Below are positions 40,215 through 49,011 of a stretch of DNA of 64,000 nt, piece by piece. Position numbers and translations under genes: made by a program. Under the pieces are notes generated by a model. It worked only from the letters and a program-made list of their open reading frames with translations, was not told where the DNA came from and did not search any database. This DNA comes from Levilactobacillus namurensis (GTDB lineage Bacteria; Bacillota; Bacilli; Lactobacillales; Lactobacillaceae). The DNA is taken from NCBI RefSeq assembly GCF_032197885.1, contig NZ_CP134159.1, positions 2,232,001 to 2,296,000 on the forward strand, given 5' to 3'. Position 1 is the stretch's first letter; each line of letters opens with the position of its first letter.

Positions 40215-41402
40215 CTAGGCTTGTGAAGGTTGGGCGGAGCGGTGCTGGGCAATGGCGCGGTTCAACACCAGCGCCAAGACCAGGGAAATGGCCGCAAAAA
40301 TGGCCGCACTCCAACTGATATAGCGTAGGCCCACGACGCCCAGCATCCCCGAAGCCGTGGCCGACCCCAGCGAAATCCCGAAGTTAAAGAAAATCGAGTT
40401 CAGCGAAGACGCCAGCACCGTCGATTGCGGGTACTCCCGCTCCGCGATGTTTAGAAAATGAATCTGGATCGGTGAATTCAAAATCGTCACAATCAGGGTC
40501 AGAATCAAGAGGATTCCCAACCCAATCAGCTTACTGTTCATCCCCCAAGGGAGCAGCAACAGCAACACAATATCCGCCACGTAGAACCGCGGCATGACCC
40601 GCAATCCGTTTCGTTCCGCCAACATTCCCGAGAAGCGATTGCACAGGATGTTCATGATACCAATCAGGAATAACAACCAGTTCAGACTAGTGGTACTAAA
40701 GCCTAAGCCGGTGGTCAGAATTGGCCGAATGTAGGTGTAATAGGCGTACATGGTCGCCGCAGTGAACAGGACCAAGGCAATTCCCAGGTAGATACGCTTG
40801 TCCGCCAACAGGACCAGCTGATTCTTGATGCTGCCCTGAACCTGTTCGACTTGCTTGGGCAACAACCACCCCAGTAACAGGCAGGTCACCAGACTGATGA
40901 CCGTGATCAGGTAAAAGGCATCGTGCCAGCTGTACGCCGTACTGATGGCCGTCCCAATCGGTACCCCGAAGACCGAGGCGATACTGAAGCCCGCGAAGAT
41001 CCACGAGACCAGGTTCGCCCGCTTCTCCCGCGGCGCGATGGCGCTGGCGAAGGTCATGATCAGGGAGATAATGGCGCCGGCCACCACGGCCGTCAAGACC
41101 CGTGAGAGTAACAGCACCGTGAAGTTCATCGCCAAACCGCTGAGCGTATTACCCGCCAAAAAGATAATCATTAAAACCATCAGCGTTTTATAGCGACTGA
41201 ACCGGTTAGTCAGAATGGTGATAAACGGCGTGCTCACGGCATAGACGGTCGCAAAGATGGTGACCAAATAGCCCACTAATGAGACGGACACGTGAAACTC
41301 TTGGGCGATATCGGAGAGGACCCCGACCACGATAAATTCGTTACACCCCAACATAAAGGCGACCAGCACGAAGACGATGGCCTGCCAACGGTACTTGTTC
41401 AT
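40215..41402 (-). CDS. DHA1-type MFS exporter, copy 1
   Basis: Membrane protein of 395 residues, about 12 helices. GCNEFIVVG near residue 20 and YLVTIFATVYAVSTP are typical of the AraJ/DHA1 group of sugar or drug exporters. GGAGGAACAGTTCA precedes the ATG. It is a paralogue of the gene at 41484, 81 bp upstream on the same strand. Substrate unknown. Confidence 0.83.
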   Translation of the reverse strand: MNKYRWQAIVFVLVAFMLGCNEFIVVGVLSDIAQEFHVSVSLVGYLVTIFATVYAVSTPFITILTNRFSRYKTLMVLMIIFLAGNTLSGLAMNFTVLLLSRVLTAVVAGAIISLIMTFASAIAPREKRANLVSWIFAGFSIASVFGVPIGTAISTAYSWHDAFYLITVISLVTCLLLGWLLPKQVEQVQGSIKNQLVLLADKRIYLGIALVLFTAATMYAYYTYIRPILTTGLGFSTTSLNWLLFLIGIMNILCNRFSGMLAERNGLRVMPRFYVADIVLLLLLPWGMNSKLIGLGILLILTLIVTILNSPIQIHFLNIAEREYPQSTVLASSLNSIFFNFGISLGSATASGMLGVVGLRYISWSAAIFAAISLVLALVLNRAIAQHRSAQPSQA

Positions 41403-41483
41403 TGAACTGTTCCTCCAGAGAAAATTTTGATACTCCTAGCGTACACTTTCGCACCCCAAATGGGCAGTTAAATTACTCAGAAA

Positions 41484-42671
41484 TTAAGATTCCGCGGCGG
41501 TCGTGGCCCGGTGCCGGGCAATCGTGCGGTTCAGACTTACGGACAGCCCTAACGAGACGCCGGCAAAGAGGAGCGCACCCCACCAGAGATTTCCCAGACC
41601 CGCCAAGCTCAAGACGCCCGAGGCCGTAGCTGATCCCAACGAAATGCCGATGTTAAAGAAGATAGCGTTCAACGCCGAGGCGAGCGCCGTGGCTTGCGGG
41701 TAACGTTCCTCAGCCACATCCAAGAACAAAATCTGGAGCGGCGCCCCCGCCAGCAGGACCACTAGGGTCAAGACTAGGAGTAACGCGTACCCCGTCCAGG
41801 GCAGCAACATAGCTACGGGGAACAGTAGGAAGAGGACCATGTCGAAGACGTAGAGTCGCGGCATGAACCGTAACCCATCGTGCTCGGCCAGGCTTCCCGA
41901 AACCCGATTGCTGATAATGCTGACGATTCCGATGACCATCAATAACCAGTTCAGACTGGTGGTGTTGAAGCCCAGCGTGGTGGTGATCAACGGCCGGATA
42001 TAGGTGTAGTAAGCGTAAGATGTGGCTGCCGAAAAGAGGATCAGCGCCGCCCCCAGCAAGATGCGTTTATCCGTCAACAGCACCAATTGGTCCTTGATGC
42101 CGCCACCGGCTTGCTGCAGGTCCCGGGGCAAGAGCCAGCCCAGAATCAGGCAGACGACCAAGCTAAGGAGTGAGATCACGTGAAAGGCGTTCTGCCACCC
42201 GAAGTTGGTACTGATGGCCGTCCCAATCGGTACCCCAATGACCGAGGCGATGCTGAATCCGGCCCCTATCCAGGAGATCAACACGGCCCGTTTATTCCGC
42301 GGCGCAATCACGCTACAGATGGCGATACTCAGCGACTCGATGGTTCCGGCCACGATTGCGGTGATCATCCGGGCCGCCACTAGAATCGGGAAGCTGGTGG
42401 CGAACCCGGTCAAGGTGTTGCCAATCAGAAAAATCACCATCAGCCCCATAAAGGTGTGGTACCGGTTGAAGCGGTTAGTCAGCACCGTGATCAACGGCGT
42501 ACTGATGGCGTAGACGGTCGCAAAGATGGTGACCAGATACCCCACCGTGGGGACCGTCACGTGTAACGATCCCGCGATATCGGAAATGATGCCGACCACG
42601 ATAAATTCATTACAGCCTAACATGAACGACACTAAGACGAACGATGCGGCTTGCAGTTGGTATTTACTCAC
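41484..42671 (-). CDS. DHA1-type MFS exporter, copy 2
   Basis: Paralogue of the preceding exporter, 395 residues from the GTG at 42671; a longer in-frame start at 42689 overlaps its own ribosome site GGAGAG. GCNEFIVVG, YLVTIFATVYAISTP and the GIKDQLVLLTDKRI loop are shared. The two genes are a tandem duplication, probably on one transcript. Substrate unknown. Confidence 0.83.
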   Translation of the reverse strand: MSKYQLQAASFVLVSFMLGCNEFIVVGIISDIAGSLHVTVPTVGYLVTIFATVYAISTPLITVLTNRFNRYHTFMGLMVIFLIGNTLTGFATSFPILVAARMITAIVAGTIESLSIAICSVIAPRNKRAVLISWIGAGFSIASVIGVPIGTAISTNFGWQNAFHVISLLSLVVCLILGWLLPRDLQQAGGGIKDQLVLLTDKRILLGAALILFSAATSYAYYTYIRPLITTTLGFNTTSLNWLLMVIGIVSIISNRVSGSLAEHDGLRFMPRLYVFDMVLFLLFPVAMLLPWTGYALLLVLTLVVLLAGAPLQILFLDVAEERYPQATALASALNAIFFNIGISLGSATASGVLSLAGLGNLWWGALLFAGVSLGLSVSLNRTIARHRATTAAES

Positions 42672-42857
42672 ATTGAAACTTCTCTCCAAAAAAAGCTCTT
42701 ACCTCCTACTCTACCGTAACTTTCCAAGAAAGGGAACGTGCCAAATTGACCAATATGCTTCCCAAAAGTCACCTATTTTATTTTCCAGAAAATCCCCCGC
42801 TTTCCCGCAAAACCAGCATGGTATACTTGACCTAAACACAAACCGGGAGGCAAACTT

Positions 42858-43268
42858 ATGATTCGTCCAATTGTTCACGATTCCCAACAACTTAACCACC
42901 GTGCGGCTCCGGCCACCCCAGCTGACGCCGCCATCATCACGGACCTCATCGACACCCTCCGTGCCCACCAAGATAACTGCGTGGGGATGGCCGCCAACAT
43001 GATTGGCCAAAACGTCCGCATCATCGTGGTCTTAATGGGCGTCTTACCCGTCGCGCTGGTCAATCCCCAGATTCGTCAAAAACGCGGCCCCTTCGCCACT
43101 CAAGAGGGGTGCTTGTCCCTCGAGGGTGAACGGCCCACGACCCGCTACCAGACCATTACGGTCGACTACCAAGACCAACAGTTTCAGTCCCACCATCAAG
43201 AATTTACGGGCTTTGTTGCCCAGATCATTCAACACGAAGTCGACCACTGTAACGGCATCGTGATTTAA
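42858..43268 (+). CDS. Peptide deformylase-like protein
   Basis: 136 residues with all three deformylase motifs: GMAANMIGQ (43-51, where the usual form is GLAAPQIGQ), EGCLS (83-87) and HEVDH (126-130, metal ligands and Glu). It is shorter than the housekeeping enzyme and ends just after motif III, like the short Clostridium-type forms. GGGAGG precedes the ATG. It may be a second deformylase beside the main one. It starts an apparent operon with an acetyltransferase and two crcB genes. Confidence 0.82.
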   Translation: MIRPIVHDSQQLNHRAAPATPADAAIITDLIDTLRAHQDNCVGMAANMIGQNVRIIVVLMGVLPVALVNPQIRQKRGPFATQEGCLSLEGERPTTRYQTITVDYQDQQFQSHHQEFTGFVAQIIQHEVDHCNGIVI

Positions 43269-43287
43269 CCCGAAAGGAGTCTTCAAC

Positions 43288-43890
43288 ATGTCTGAACGAA
43301 CTAAAATGCTGGCGGGCGAACTTTACGACCCGTCCGATCCCGAATTAGCGGGGCAACGACTGGCCGCCCACCGTCTCTGCCAACAATTCAACCAAACCTT
43401 TGAGGAACAGGAGGCCGAACGCCAAGCCCTGATCGACCAGCTCCTACCGGACCACGCGGCTGGCGTCTTCTTCCAAGGTCCCATCTTCTTCGACTACGGG
43501 CAAAACAGCCACATCGGCGCCAACTTCTACAGCAACGTCAACCTGACCGTCCTGGATACCTGTGACGTGACCATCGGCGATAACGTGATGCTGGGACCCA
43601 ATGTTACGCTGGCCCCCCCCCTGCACGCGTTGCGCTACCAGCAACGCAATCTGCGAACCCGCGCTGACGGCAGCCAGTTCGACCTCGAATACGGCAAGCC
43701 CCTGACCATCGAAGACAACTGCTGGTTAGCCAGCAACGTCACGGTGACCGGCGGGGTAACCATTGGTGAGGGCAGCGTGATTGGTGCCGGTAGTATCGTG
43801 ACTCGCGACATCCCCGCCCATTCGCTGGCGGTGGGGAACCCTTGCCGGGTGATTCGACCCATCACGCCGGATGACACCTTGCCTGAATAG
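43288..43890 (+). CDS. Maltose/galactoside O-acetyltransferase family
   Basis: 200-residue acetyltransferase. The N-terminal helices (AGELYDPSDPEL) and the left-handed beta helix of hexapeptide repeats (IGDNVMLGP, IGEGSVIGAGSIV) fit the LbH MAT/GAT family, with a catalytic His near residue 112. It uses acetyl-CoA on a sugar hydroxyl. GAAAGGAG precedes the ATG. It lies 19 bp after the deformylase-like gene and 10 bp before crcB. Confidence 0.87.
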   Translation: MSERTKMLAGELYDPSDPELAGQRLAAHRLCQQFNQTFEEQEAERQALIDQLLPDHAAGVFFQGPIFFDYGQNSHIGANFYSNVNLTVLDTCDVTIGDNVMLGPNVTLAPPLHALRYQQRNLRTRADGSQFDLEYGKPLTIEDNCWLASNVTVTGGVTIGEGSVIGAGSIVTRDIPAHSLAVGNPCRVIRPITPDDTLPE

Positions 43891-43900
43891 GAGTTGGCTA

Positions 43901-44284
43901 GTGAAAAAATTAATGGCGATTTTTCTTGGGGCGCTGGTCGGCAGCGCCCTGCGCTATCTCCTGACCCCCGTGGGTGCCCCGCACCACTTGCTCACCGTCA
44001 TGGCGATTAATATCGGCGGGTGCCTGCTTCTGCCCCTGGTCACGGGAGCCCTCCCCCTACTGGTTCCCGTTGCGCCCCACGTGGTCACCGGCCTCAGCGT
44101 TGGCTTGGTCGGCAGCTTCACCACCTTTTCGACCTTCGCCTTAGACGCGGCACGCCTTCTACAGGCCCACGCCTACTGGACTGCTCTGGGCTACGTCGGT
44201 GGTAGCCTGCTTCTGGGGTGGCTAGCAGCGGCCGGTAGTCTCTCCCTGACGCACCGGTGGGTCAAGGGGGCGCGCTTCCGATGA
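43901..44284 (+). CDS. crcB: Fluoride channel CrcB, subunit 1
   Basis: 127-residue membrane protein with four helices that exports fluoride. LGALVGSALRYLL and GLVGSFTTFSTF are the Fluc signatures. I start it at the GTG at 43901 with GGAG 7 nt upstream, overlapping no neighbour. It overlaps crcB2 by 4 nt (ATGA). A pair of dissimilar subunits usually forms a heterodimer. Confidence 0.9.
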   Translation: MKKLMAIFLGALVGSALRYLLTPVGAPHHLLTVMAINIGGCLLLPLVTGALPLLVPVAPHVVTGLSVGLVGSFTTFSTFALDAARLLQAHAYWTALGYVGGSLLLGWLAAAGSLSLTHRWVKGARFR

Positions 44285-44637
44285 TCACTGCACTTCTGGT
44301 CTGCTGTGCCGGCGGGGGCGGGGCCCTCTGCCGGTTCGGCCTGACGCTTCTAGGCAACCGCCTGTTCTACGACACCTACTTTCCCTTTCCCACACTGATC
44401 ATCAACGTGGTTGCGGCCAGTCTCCTGGGAATGGGGGCGGGGTGGCTGCCGGCGACCTCGTTGGCCTTTCAAGTCCTCAGCGGCTTTCTGGGCGGCTTTT
44501 CGACCTACTCGACGTTCACCACGGAGTTCACCGACCTCCTGCACACCTTTCCCAAGGTCGCCGCTAGCTACATCGGCTTATCGGTGGTCCTGGGAATCGG
44601 GGGCGCGTTTCTGGGCTTCTGGTGGGTCAGCGCTTAA
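44281..44637 (+). CDS. crcB: Fluoride channel CrcB, subunit 2
   Basis: 118-residue partner of the preceding channel, four helices. GGGALCRFGLT and GFLGGFSTYSTFTTEF are the matching motifs. The ATG overlaps the stop of subunit 1. No fluoride riboswitch is visible before the operon. Confidence 0.9.
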   Translation: MITALLVCCAGGGGALCRFGLTLLGNRLFYDTYFPFPTLIINVVAASLLGMGAGWLPATSLAFQVLSGFLGGFSTYSTFTTEFTDLLHTFPKVAASYIGLSVVLGIGGAFLGFWWVSA

Positions 44638-44651
44638 ATATACCGCAAACT

Positions 44652-44690
44652 AAAACGCTTCGCTGAAAAGATTCGGCGAAGCGTTTTCTA
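44652..44690. terminator. Terminator between crcB2 and EamA
   Basis: AAACGCTTCGC pairs with GCGAAGCGTTT (one mismatch-free arm of 11 bp) around a 12-nt loop and ends in TTTT. Serves both convergent genes. Confidence 0.85.
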
Positions 44691-44702
44691 GTATTTTCTG
44701 AA

Positions 44703-45605
44703 TTAATGCGTCACGGACGCCCGTTGCGGCAAGGCTTGCAGCACCGTCGTGGCAATAATACACAGGCCACCAATCACTTCAAAGTGGGTGATGGGCGTCC
44801 CTAAGACCACCACGGCCAGTAGCGTGGCCGTCAGCGGTTCAAACGCACTCAGCATCCCCGTGGTCTCGGGCTCTAGGCTTTCCAGGCTCTTCAGGTATAA
44901 CAAGTACGCCAACATGGTTCCGCCAATCACGATGAACGCAATCCCACCAATAACCGTGCCGTTAACTTGGGGCAACCGGGTCATCACCAACGTGGGCCCA
45001 AACGGTAGACTCCCCACCAGCATAGCCCAGCCTACCACTAACCGGGCGTCAAATTGAGCCAGGAGTTGGCGCGGCAACAGGGTGTAGGCGGCGGAACTGG
45101 CCCCGGCCAATAATCCCCAGAAAAGCGCAAGGGGTGAGAGGGCCAAGCGCGTCAGCTGCCCGTTTGTCACCAACAAATAGGTCCCAAACAGGGCAATGCC
45201 AATCGACAAAATATCAATCCGCCGGGGCCATTGCCGGTGAACGAACGCTAGGTAGACGATAATGAACAACGGACTCAAGAACTGTAAAACCGTCGCGGTC
45301 GGCGCATTGCCGTGATAGATCGCCAAAAAATAGGTCAGCTGCGAGGGAACCATGCCTAAAAAGCTGAATAGGATCAAGGTCCCAATCATCTTAGGTTGTC
45401 GCCAGATGGCCCACACCGCGTTACCGTTGCTGGCCGCGTACCAAATCAACAATAATAGCCCCGCAAAGAACAACCGGACCCCCGTTAACCATAAGGAGGG
45501 GACGTGATACTGCCCCAAGATGGCTTGGGCCACCGTCCCCGACGTGCCCCATAAGATTCCTCCCGTAATAACTTCCATTAATCCCATGCGACGACTTTTT
45601 GGCAT
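44703..45605 (-). CDS. EamA-family (DMT) transporter, intact copy
   Basis: 300-residue transporter with ten hydrophobic helices in two EamA repeats (about 10-140 and 150-290). WGTSGTVAQAIL and FSFLGMVPSQLTYFLAIYHGNAPTATVLQFLSPL are typical. The ATG at 45605 has AAGGGGAG upstream; an in-frame start 21 nt earlier is less likely. The stop-to-start length is 903 nt; the copy at 49012 is 904 nt. Substrate (amino acid or metabolite export) unknown. Confidence 0.87.
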   Translation of the reverse strand: MPKSRRMGLMEVITGGILWGTSGTVAQAILGQYHVPSLWLTGVRLFFAGLLLLIWYAASNGNAVWAIWRQPKMIGTLILFSFLGMVPSQLTYFLAIYHGNAPTATVLQFLSPLFIIVYLAFVHRQWPRRIDILSIGIALFGTYLLVTNGQLTRLALSPLALFWGLLAGASSAAYTLLPRQLLAQFDARLVVGWAMLVGSLPFGPTLVMTRLPQVNGTVIGGIAFIVIGGTMLAYLLYLKSLESLEPETTGMLSAFEPLTATLLAVVVLGTPITHFEVIGGLCIIATTVLQALPQRASVTH

Positions 45606-45643
45606 CCGCCCTGCTCCCCTTCTCACTCAAAATTAATCAAACA

Positions 45644-45670
45644 AAAACGCGTCCCATTACGCAACGCGTT
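45644..45670 (-). terminator. Terminator of tRNA-Thr
   Basis: AACGCGT (45646-45652) pairs with ACGCGTT (45664-45670); on minus it is followed by TTTTTG. Confidence 0.75.
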
Positions 45671-45676
45671 GCTTAA

Positions 45677-45748
45677 GCCGCTTATTGGATTTGAACCAAC
45701 GACCTCTTCCTTACCATGGAAACGCTCTACCTTCTGAGCTAAAGCGGC
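45677..45748 (-). tRNA. tRNA-Thr (GGT)
   Basis: 72-nt cloverleaf on minus. The acceptor arm GCCGCTT pairs fully with AAGCGGC, the D arm is GCTC/GAGC, the anticodon stem TTTCC/GGAAG encloses ATGGTAA (anticodon GGT), and the T loop is TTCAAAT. CCA is not encoded. It reads ACC/ACU codons. Confidence 0.95.
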
Positions 45749-45886
45749 ATGGTTCTATTATCACCGATTATGCTGGACCTGACAATAGATGTACCGGGAA
45801 AAATTCCAAAATTACCGTAACCTAAAAGACACATCTAAGCTGGTTCTTTTTAACATTACCGCGGCTAAAATCTAATTAATCTTGGC

Positions 45887-46768
45887 CTACTCAACAAATT
45901 GACTATAATCCACAAATTGCTGAACAACTGCAGTAGGCGTCTGTGCATAAGCAAGCCCCACCTGAAAGCGCGTCATAGATTGAGGTAGACCATTAATCTT
46001 TAATGGCTGCACTTCAGAATATGACCTAATAAGTTTACTTGGTAGAACCGTATAAGCATTCAAAGTCGTTAAATTCATTATTGCTGCTTCAACACTGTTA
46101 GCCGATAATGTTCGCGCTTGTGGCAATTTTTCCTGCACTCTTTGCAATAACTGTTGGTAATATCCGTTCTGTGCCAAATTAACATCAATTCGGATTTTAT
46201 GGCTCAGTTCTGCAGGGGTTATTGCCTTTTTTCGAGGCGGAATCTGACTTGCTGATTGCCAAACTACAAATTCATCTTCTAACTGCGGTACCCATCGAAT
46301 TCCTGTACGTGATTCTCGAATACTAAAAGCTACATCGATTTTATTCTGATCAAGGGCTTGCCAAAGTTCTTCGCCTAAATATGCCTGGGTTGTAACTTCG
46401 ACATTAGGAAATTGGCGACTAAACAATCGAATTAAATTCATAATAGGCATAATTTCACCTGCAAAATAGAGTCCAATCCGTAGTTTTCCTGAACAATCTG
46501 TAGTAGCTCTATTCAACCCTTGCGCTGAATATCGTAGTCGTCGAAAATCTTGAAGTAGTCGCCGTGCTTGAGGTGCCAAGATTTCCGCTTCAGAAGTTGG
46601 AACCGTTCGGTGATAATACCGTGTAAATAATATAATTCCCAATTCTTTCTCTAGATGCTGAACTTGTCGGCTTACAGCAGGCTGAGTTAAAAATAATTGG
46701 CGAGCTGCTACTGTAAAATTTTGTGTTTCAAAAACTGTCAAAAAGCAAACTAGCTCTTGCTGAGTCAC
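45887..46768 (-). CDS. LysR-family regulator
   Basis: Regulator of about 293 residues. The N-terminal helix-turn-helix (about 5-62: TVAARQLFLTQPAVSRQVQHLEKELG) is standard LysR. The effector domain follows from about 85. I prefer a GTG at 46768, with AGGGGA 9 nt upstream, over an ATG at 46792. It diverges from the NmrA/MDR pair and probably controls it. The gene is clearly AT-richer than its neighbours, as is the pair. Confidence 0.87.
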   Translation of the reverse strand: MTQQELVCFLTVFETQNFTVAARQLFLTQPAVSRQVQHLEKELGIILFTRYYHRTVPTSEAEILAPQARRLLQDFRRLRYSAQGLNRATTDCSGKLRIGLYFAGEIMPIMNLIRLFSRQFPNVEVTTQAYLGEELWQALDQNKIDVAFSIRESRTGIRWVPQLEDEFVVWQSASQIPPRKKAITPAELSHKIRIDVNLAQNGYYQQLLQRVQEKLPQARTLSANSVEAAIMNLTTLNAYTVLPSKLIRSYSEVQPLKINGLPQSMTRFQVGLAYAQTPTAVVQQFVDYSQFVE

Positions 46769-46824
46769 TAACAACCATCCCCTAATATGCATTTTGGTTA
46801 TAATATAGCACAGATAATCTCTAT

Positions 46825-46853
46825 TTTACGAATAGTTTGAAAACGCTTATATT
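46825..46853 (+). promoter_or_regulatory. Promoter of the NmrA gene with overlapping cre-like site
   Basis: TTTACG (46825-46830) and TATATT (46848-46853) are spaced by 17 bp. TGAAAACGCTTATA (46838-46851), a cre-like sequence, covers the spacer and the -10, so CcpA binding would block the promoter. Confidence 0.55.
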
Positions 46854-46901
46854 AAGGTCGTTCATATTGATAAAATCATCACAAAGAATGGAGGACATAT
46901 T

Positions 46902-47747
46902 TTGAAAGTATTGATTACTGCCTCTTATGGTCATATAGGACAAGTTCTGATTCCTAAATTACACCAGGAAGGTGTTTTTATTCGAACCGTCGATCCTAAC
47001 CCAGCGCATGTTGAATCACTAAAGAATCTTGGTGCCGACGAAGTGCTAGTTGGCGATTTCCGACAAGATGCCATTATCGAACAGGAAGTTGCGGGTATCG
47101 ACAAAATCCTATTAATTTTACCTGATAATTTATCAGGGATGGTTTCAATGGCAGAACGTCTCATTTGTGCCGCTGAAAAAGCCCATGTTACTCATTTTGT
47201 ATTTAGTTCATGTCTAAATACCGTTTCAGCCCTTCTTCAGCACTGGGAAAAGTATCAAATCGAAGATATGTTAATGGGATCAAAATTGAATTATACGATT
47301 CTTAAACCTAGTGGCTACATGGAAATGCACTATCCTAGTGGCCCAGACAGCATTTTTTCTACTGGGCATTTTGTAACCCCCATTACTACCGATCAAATCG
47401 GTAATATGATTTCGCTTAAAGATATTGCTGCCGCTACTACCAAAGTGCTATTAAGTCAAAAAGAATATTATTTTACTTCTCTCGACCTATGCGGAGCAGA
47501 AAATACAACCATGCAACAACAGCTTGAACAAATTTGTCATGCTACCGGTCACCCTCTAAAGGTGGAACTCGTTCCTACTCCTCATTTCCCAGATAATCCC
47601 CATGCCAGTGAACAAATCGGTCGAATCGTAGCCTACCATTCTAACCATCCATACGCTGGTAACTCGTTTGATTTTGAAGCTTTAATGGGTAGAAAACCTC
47701 GTACTCTTCAAAATTATATTGATGATGTTCTAGCCAATGCCCATTAG
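46902..47747 (+). CDS. NmrA-like NAD(P)-binding protein
   Basis: 281 residues, Rossmann fold of the atypical SDR (NmrA/QOR2) group. Dinucleotide-binding TASYGHIGQVL is at 7-17 and FVFSSCLNT replaces the catalytic Tyr-Lys region. The start is TTG at 46902 after GGAGGAC. It is followed 13 bp later by an MDR dehydrogenase. A redox sensor or a quinone reductase are both possible. Confidence 0.83.
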   Translation: MKVLITASYGHIGQVLIPKLHQEGVFIRTVDPNPAHVESLKNLGADEVLVGDFRQDAIIEQEVAGIDKILLILPDNLSGMVSMAERLICAAEKAHVTHFVFSSCLNTVSALLQHWEKYQIEDMLMGSKLNYTILKPSGYMEMHYPSGPDSIFSTGHFVTPITTDQIGNMISLKDIAAATTKVLLSQKEYYFTSLDLCGAENTTMQQQLEQICHATGHPLKVELVPTPHFPDNPHASEQIGRIVAYHSNHPYAGNSFDFEALMGRKPRTLQNYIDDVLANAH

Positions 47748-47760
47748 AAAGGACCTTATT

Positions 47761-48756
47761 ATGCGAAAAAAATCAGTTTATTGGCCAAAAGCCCAAGTTG
47801 CCCAATACTTAGAAAATGACGTAACGCCTAAGTTAAATCCCAACGACATTCTAATCTCTAATCACTATTCCCTTATCAGTCAAAGTTCAGAACGTGAGTG
47901 GTTTAAAGATGATACTTCCCATATCGTGCTCGGGACAACTTTTCCATTTATTCCTGGTTATAGTAGTGCTGGTTACGTCCTACAGGTAGGTAATAACGTA
48001 ACTCAGTTTAAGCCGGGAGATAAAGTTATTGGCGCTCCCGTAACCGGAGCCCATTCTAATTTAGTAATGGTTCCCGAAGAAGACGTCTATAACGTTCCCG
48101 AAAATGTTAAATTAGACGATGCTGTTTTCTACAACTTGGGAATGACCGCCATTTATTCTCTCCATGTCGCCAATCTTAAATTTGGCCAATCCTTAGCTAT
48201 TATTGGTTATGGTGTCGTAGGTAAAATCGCCTTACAAGCTGCCCAAGCTAGTGGGGCGCATCCTATTATTGTCATGGACATTGCTGCCGAACAGCGACAA
48301 GCTGCACTCAATCAAGGTGCAGACTATGCCTTAGATCCTAACGATGAAGATACCTTGAATCACGTTTTAAAAGCTATTGGTGGTGGCGTTGATATTGCTC
48401 TAGATGTTTCTGGTAGTCCTCAAGATATCAATCAAAGTCTCACTTTAGCTAAACCGTTCGGTACAGTTGTTTGGTGTACAGCCACCAATACACCTCAAAA
48501 AATCGACTATGGAACTTTGTTTATTAAATGTTTAACCATAAAGGGCGATTTCGTTAACACCAACATGCCTTTACAACGCCAAAGTATTCGCGAATTTCTT
48601 TGGCTACTAAGTTCCGGAAAATTAGTTGCACCAGACCATTCTGATACAATTTATACGCCGGCTGGTGAAACTATCACCACCCTTTACCAACATGTTCTAC
48701 ATCACGATCCGCTAAAAAATCCACTTTTTAAGTGGAGAGATAACACGGAACATTAA
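47761..48756 (+). CDS. Medium-chain dehydrogenase/reductase
   Basis: 331-residue MDR-family oxidoreductase. PGYSSAGYVLQVG replaces the GHE motif of Zn alcohol dehydrogenases, and no Zn-ligand Cys set is visible, so it is probably zinc-independent. The NAD(P) fold has IIGYGVVGKIALQAA. The ATG at 47761 has AAAGGA upstream. It forms an operon with the NmrA gene under the divergent LysR gene. Substrate unknown. Confidence 0.83.
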   Translation: MRKKSVYWPKAQVAQYLENDVTPKLNPNDILISNHYSLISQSSEREWFKDDTSHIVLGTTFPFIPGYSSAGYVLQVGNNVTQFKPGDKVIGAPVTGAHSNLVMVPEEDVYNVPENVKLDDAVFYNLGMTAIYSLHVANLKFGQSLAIIGYGVVGKIALQAAQASGAHPIIVMDIAAEQRQAALNQGADYALDPNDEDTLNHVLKAIGGGVDIALDVSGSPQDINQSLTLAKPFGTVVWCTATNTPQKIDYGTLFIKCLTIKGDFVNTNMPLQRQSIREFLWLLSSGKLVAPDHSDTIYTPAGETITTLYQHVLHHDPLKNPLFKWRDNTEH

Positions 48757-48963
48757 CAATTCTGTATCTCAAAGTAAGATAAGCTAGTAGTAACGTTTAT
48801 TCCATATGCTTTAGTTAATTTATCTTATTTTACTTAACATGTATAGTATTAAAATGAACGATATATTCTTACGTAGCTTATGAAAATTTAGTCGGTTACG
48901 CAGTGACACTTGGTGAAAAGATTACAACAGTCTAACATAATTTAAAACCTGCCCTATCTTAAA

Positions 48964-48998
48964 GAACCGCCTCACCGAATCTGTCGGTGAGGCGGTTC
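48964..48998. terminator. Terminator between MDR and EamA copy 2
   Basis: GAACCGCCTCACCGA pairs with TCGGTGAGGCGGTTC, followed by ATATTTTTT. Confidence 0.88.
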
Positions 48999-49011
48999 CA
49001 TATTTTTTCCT

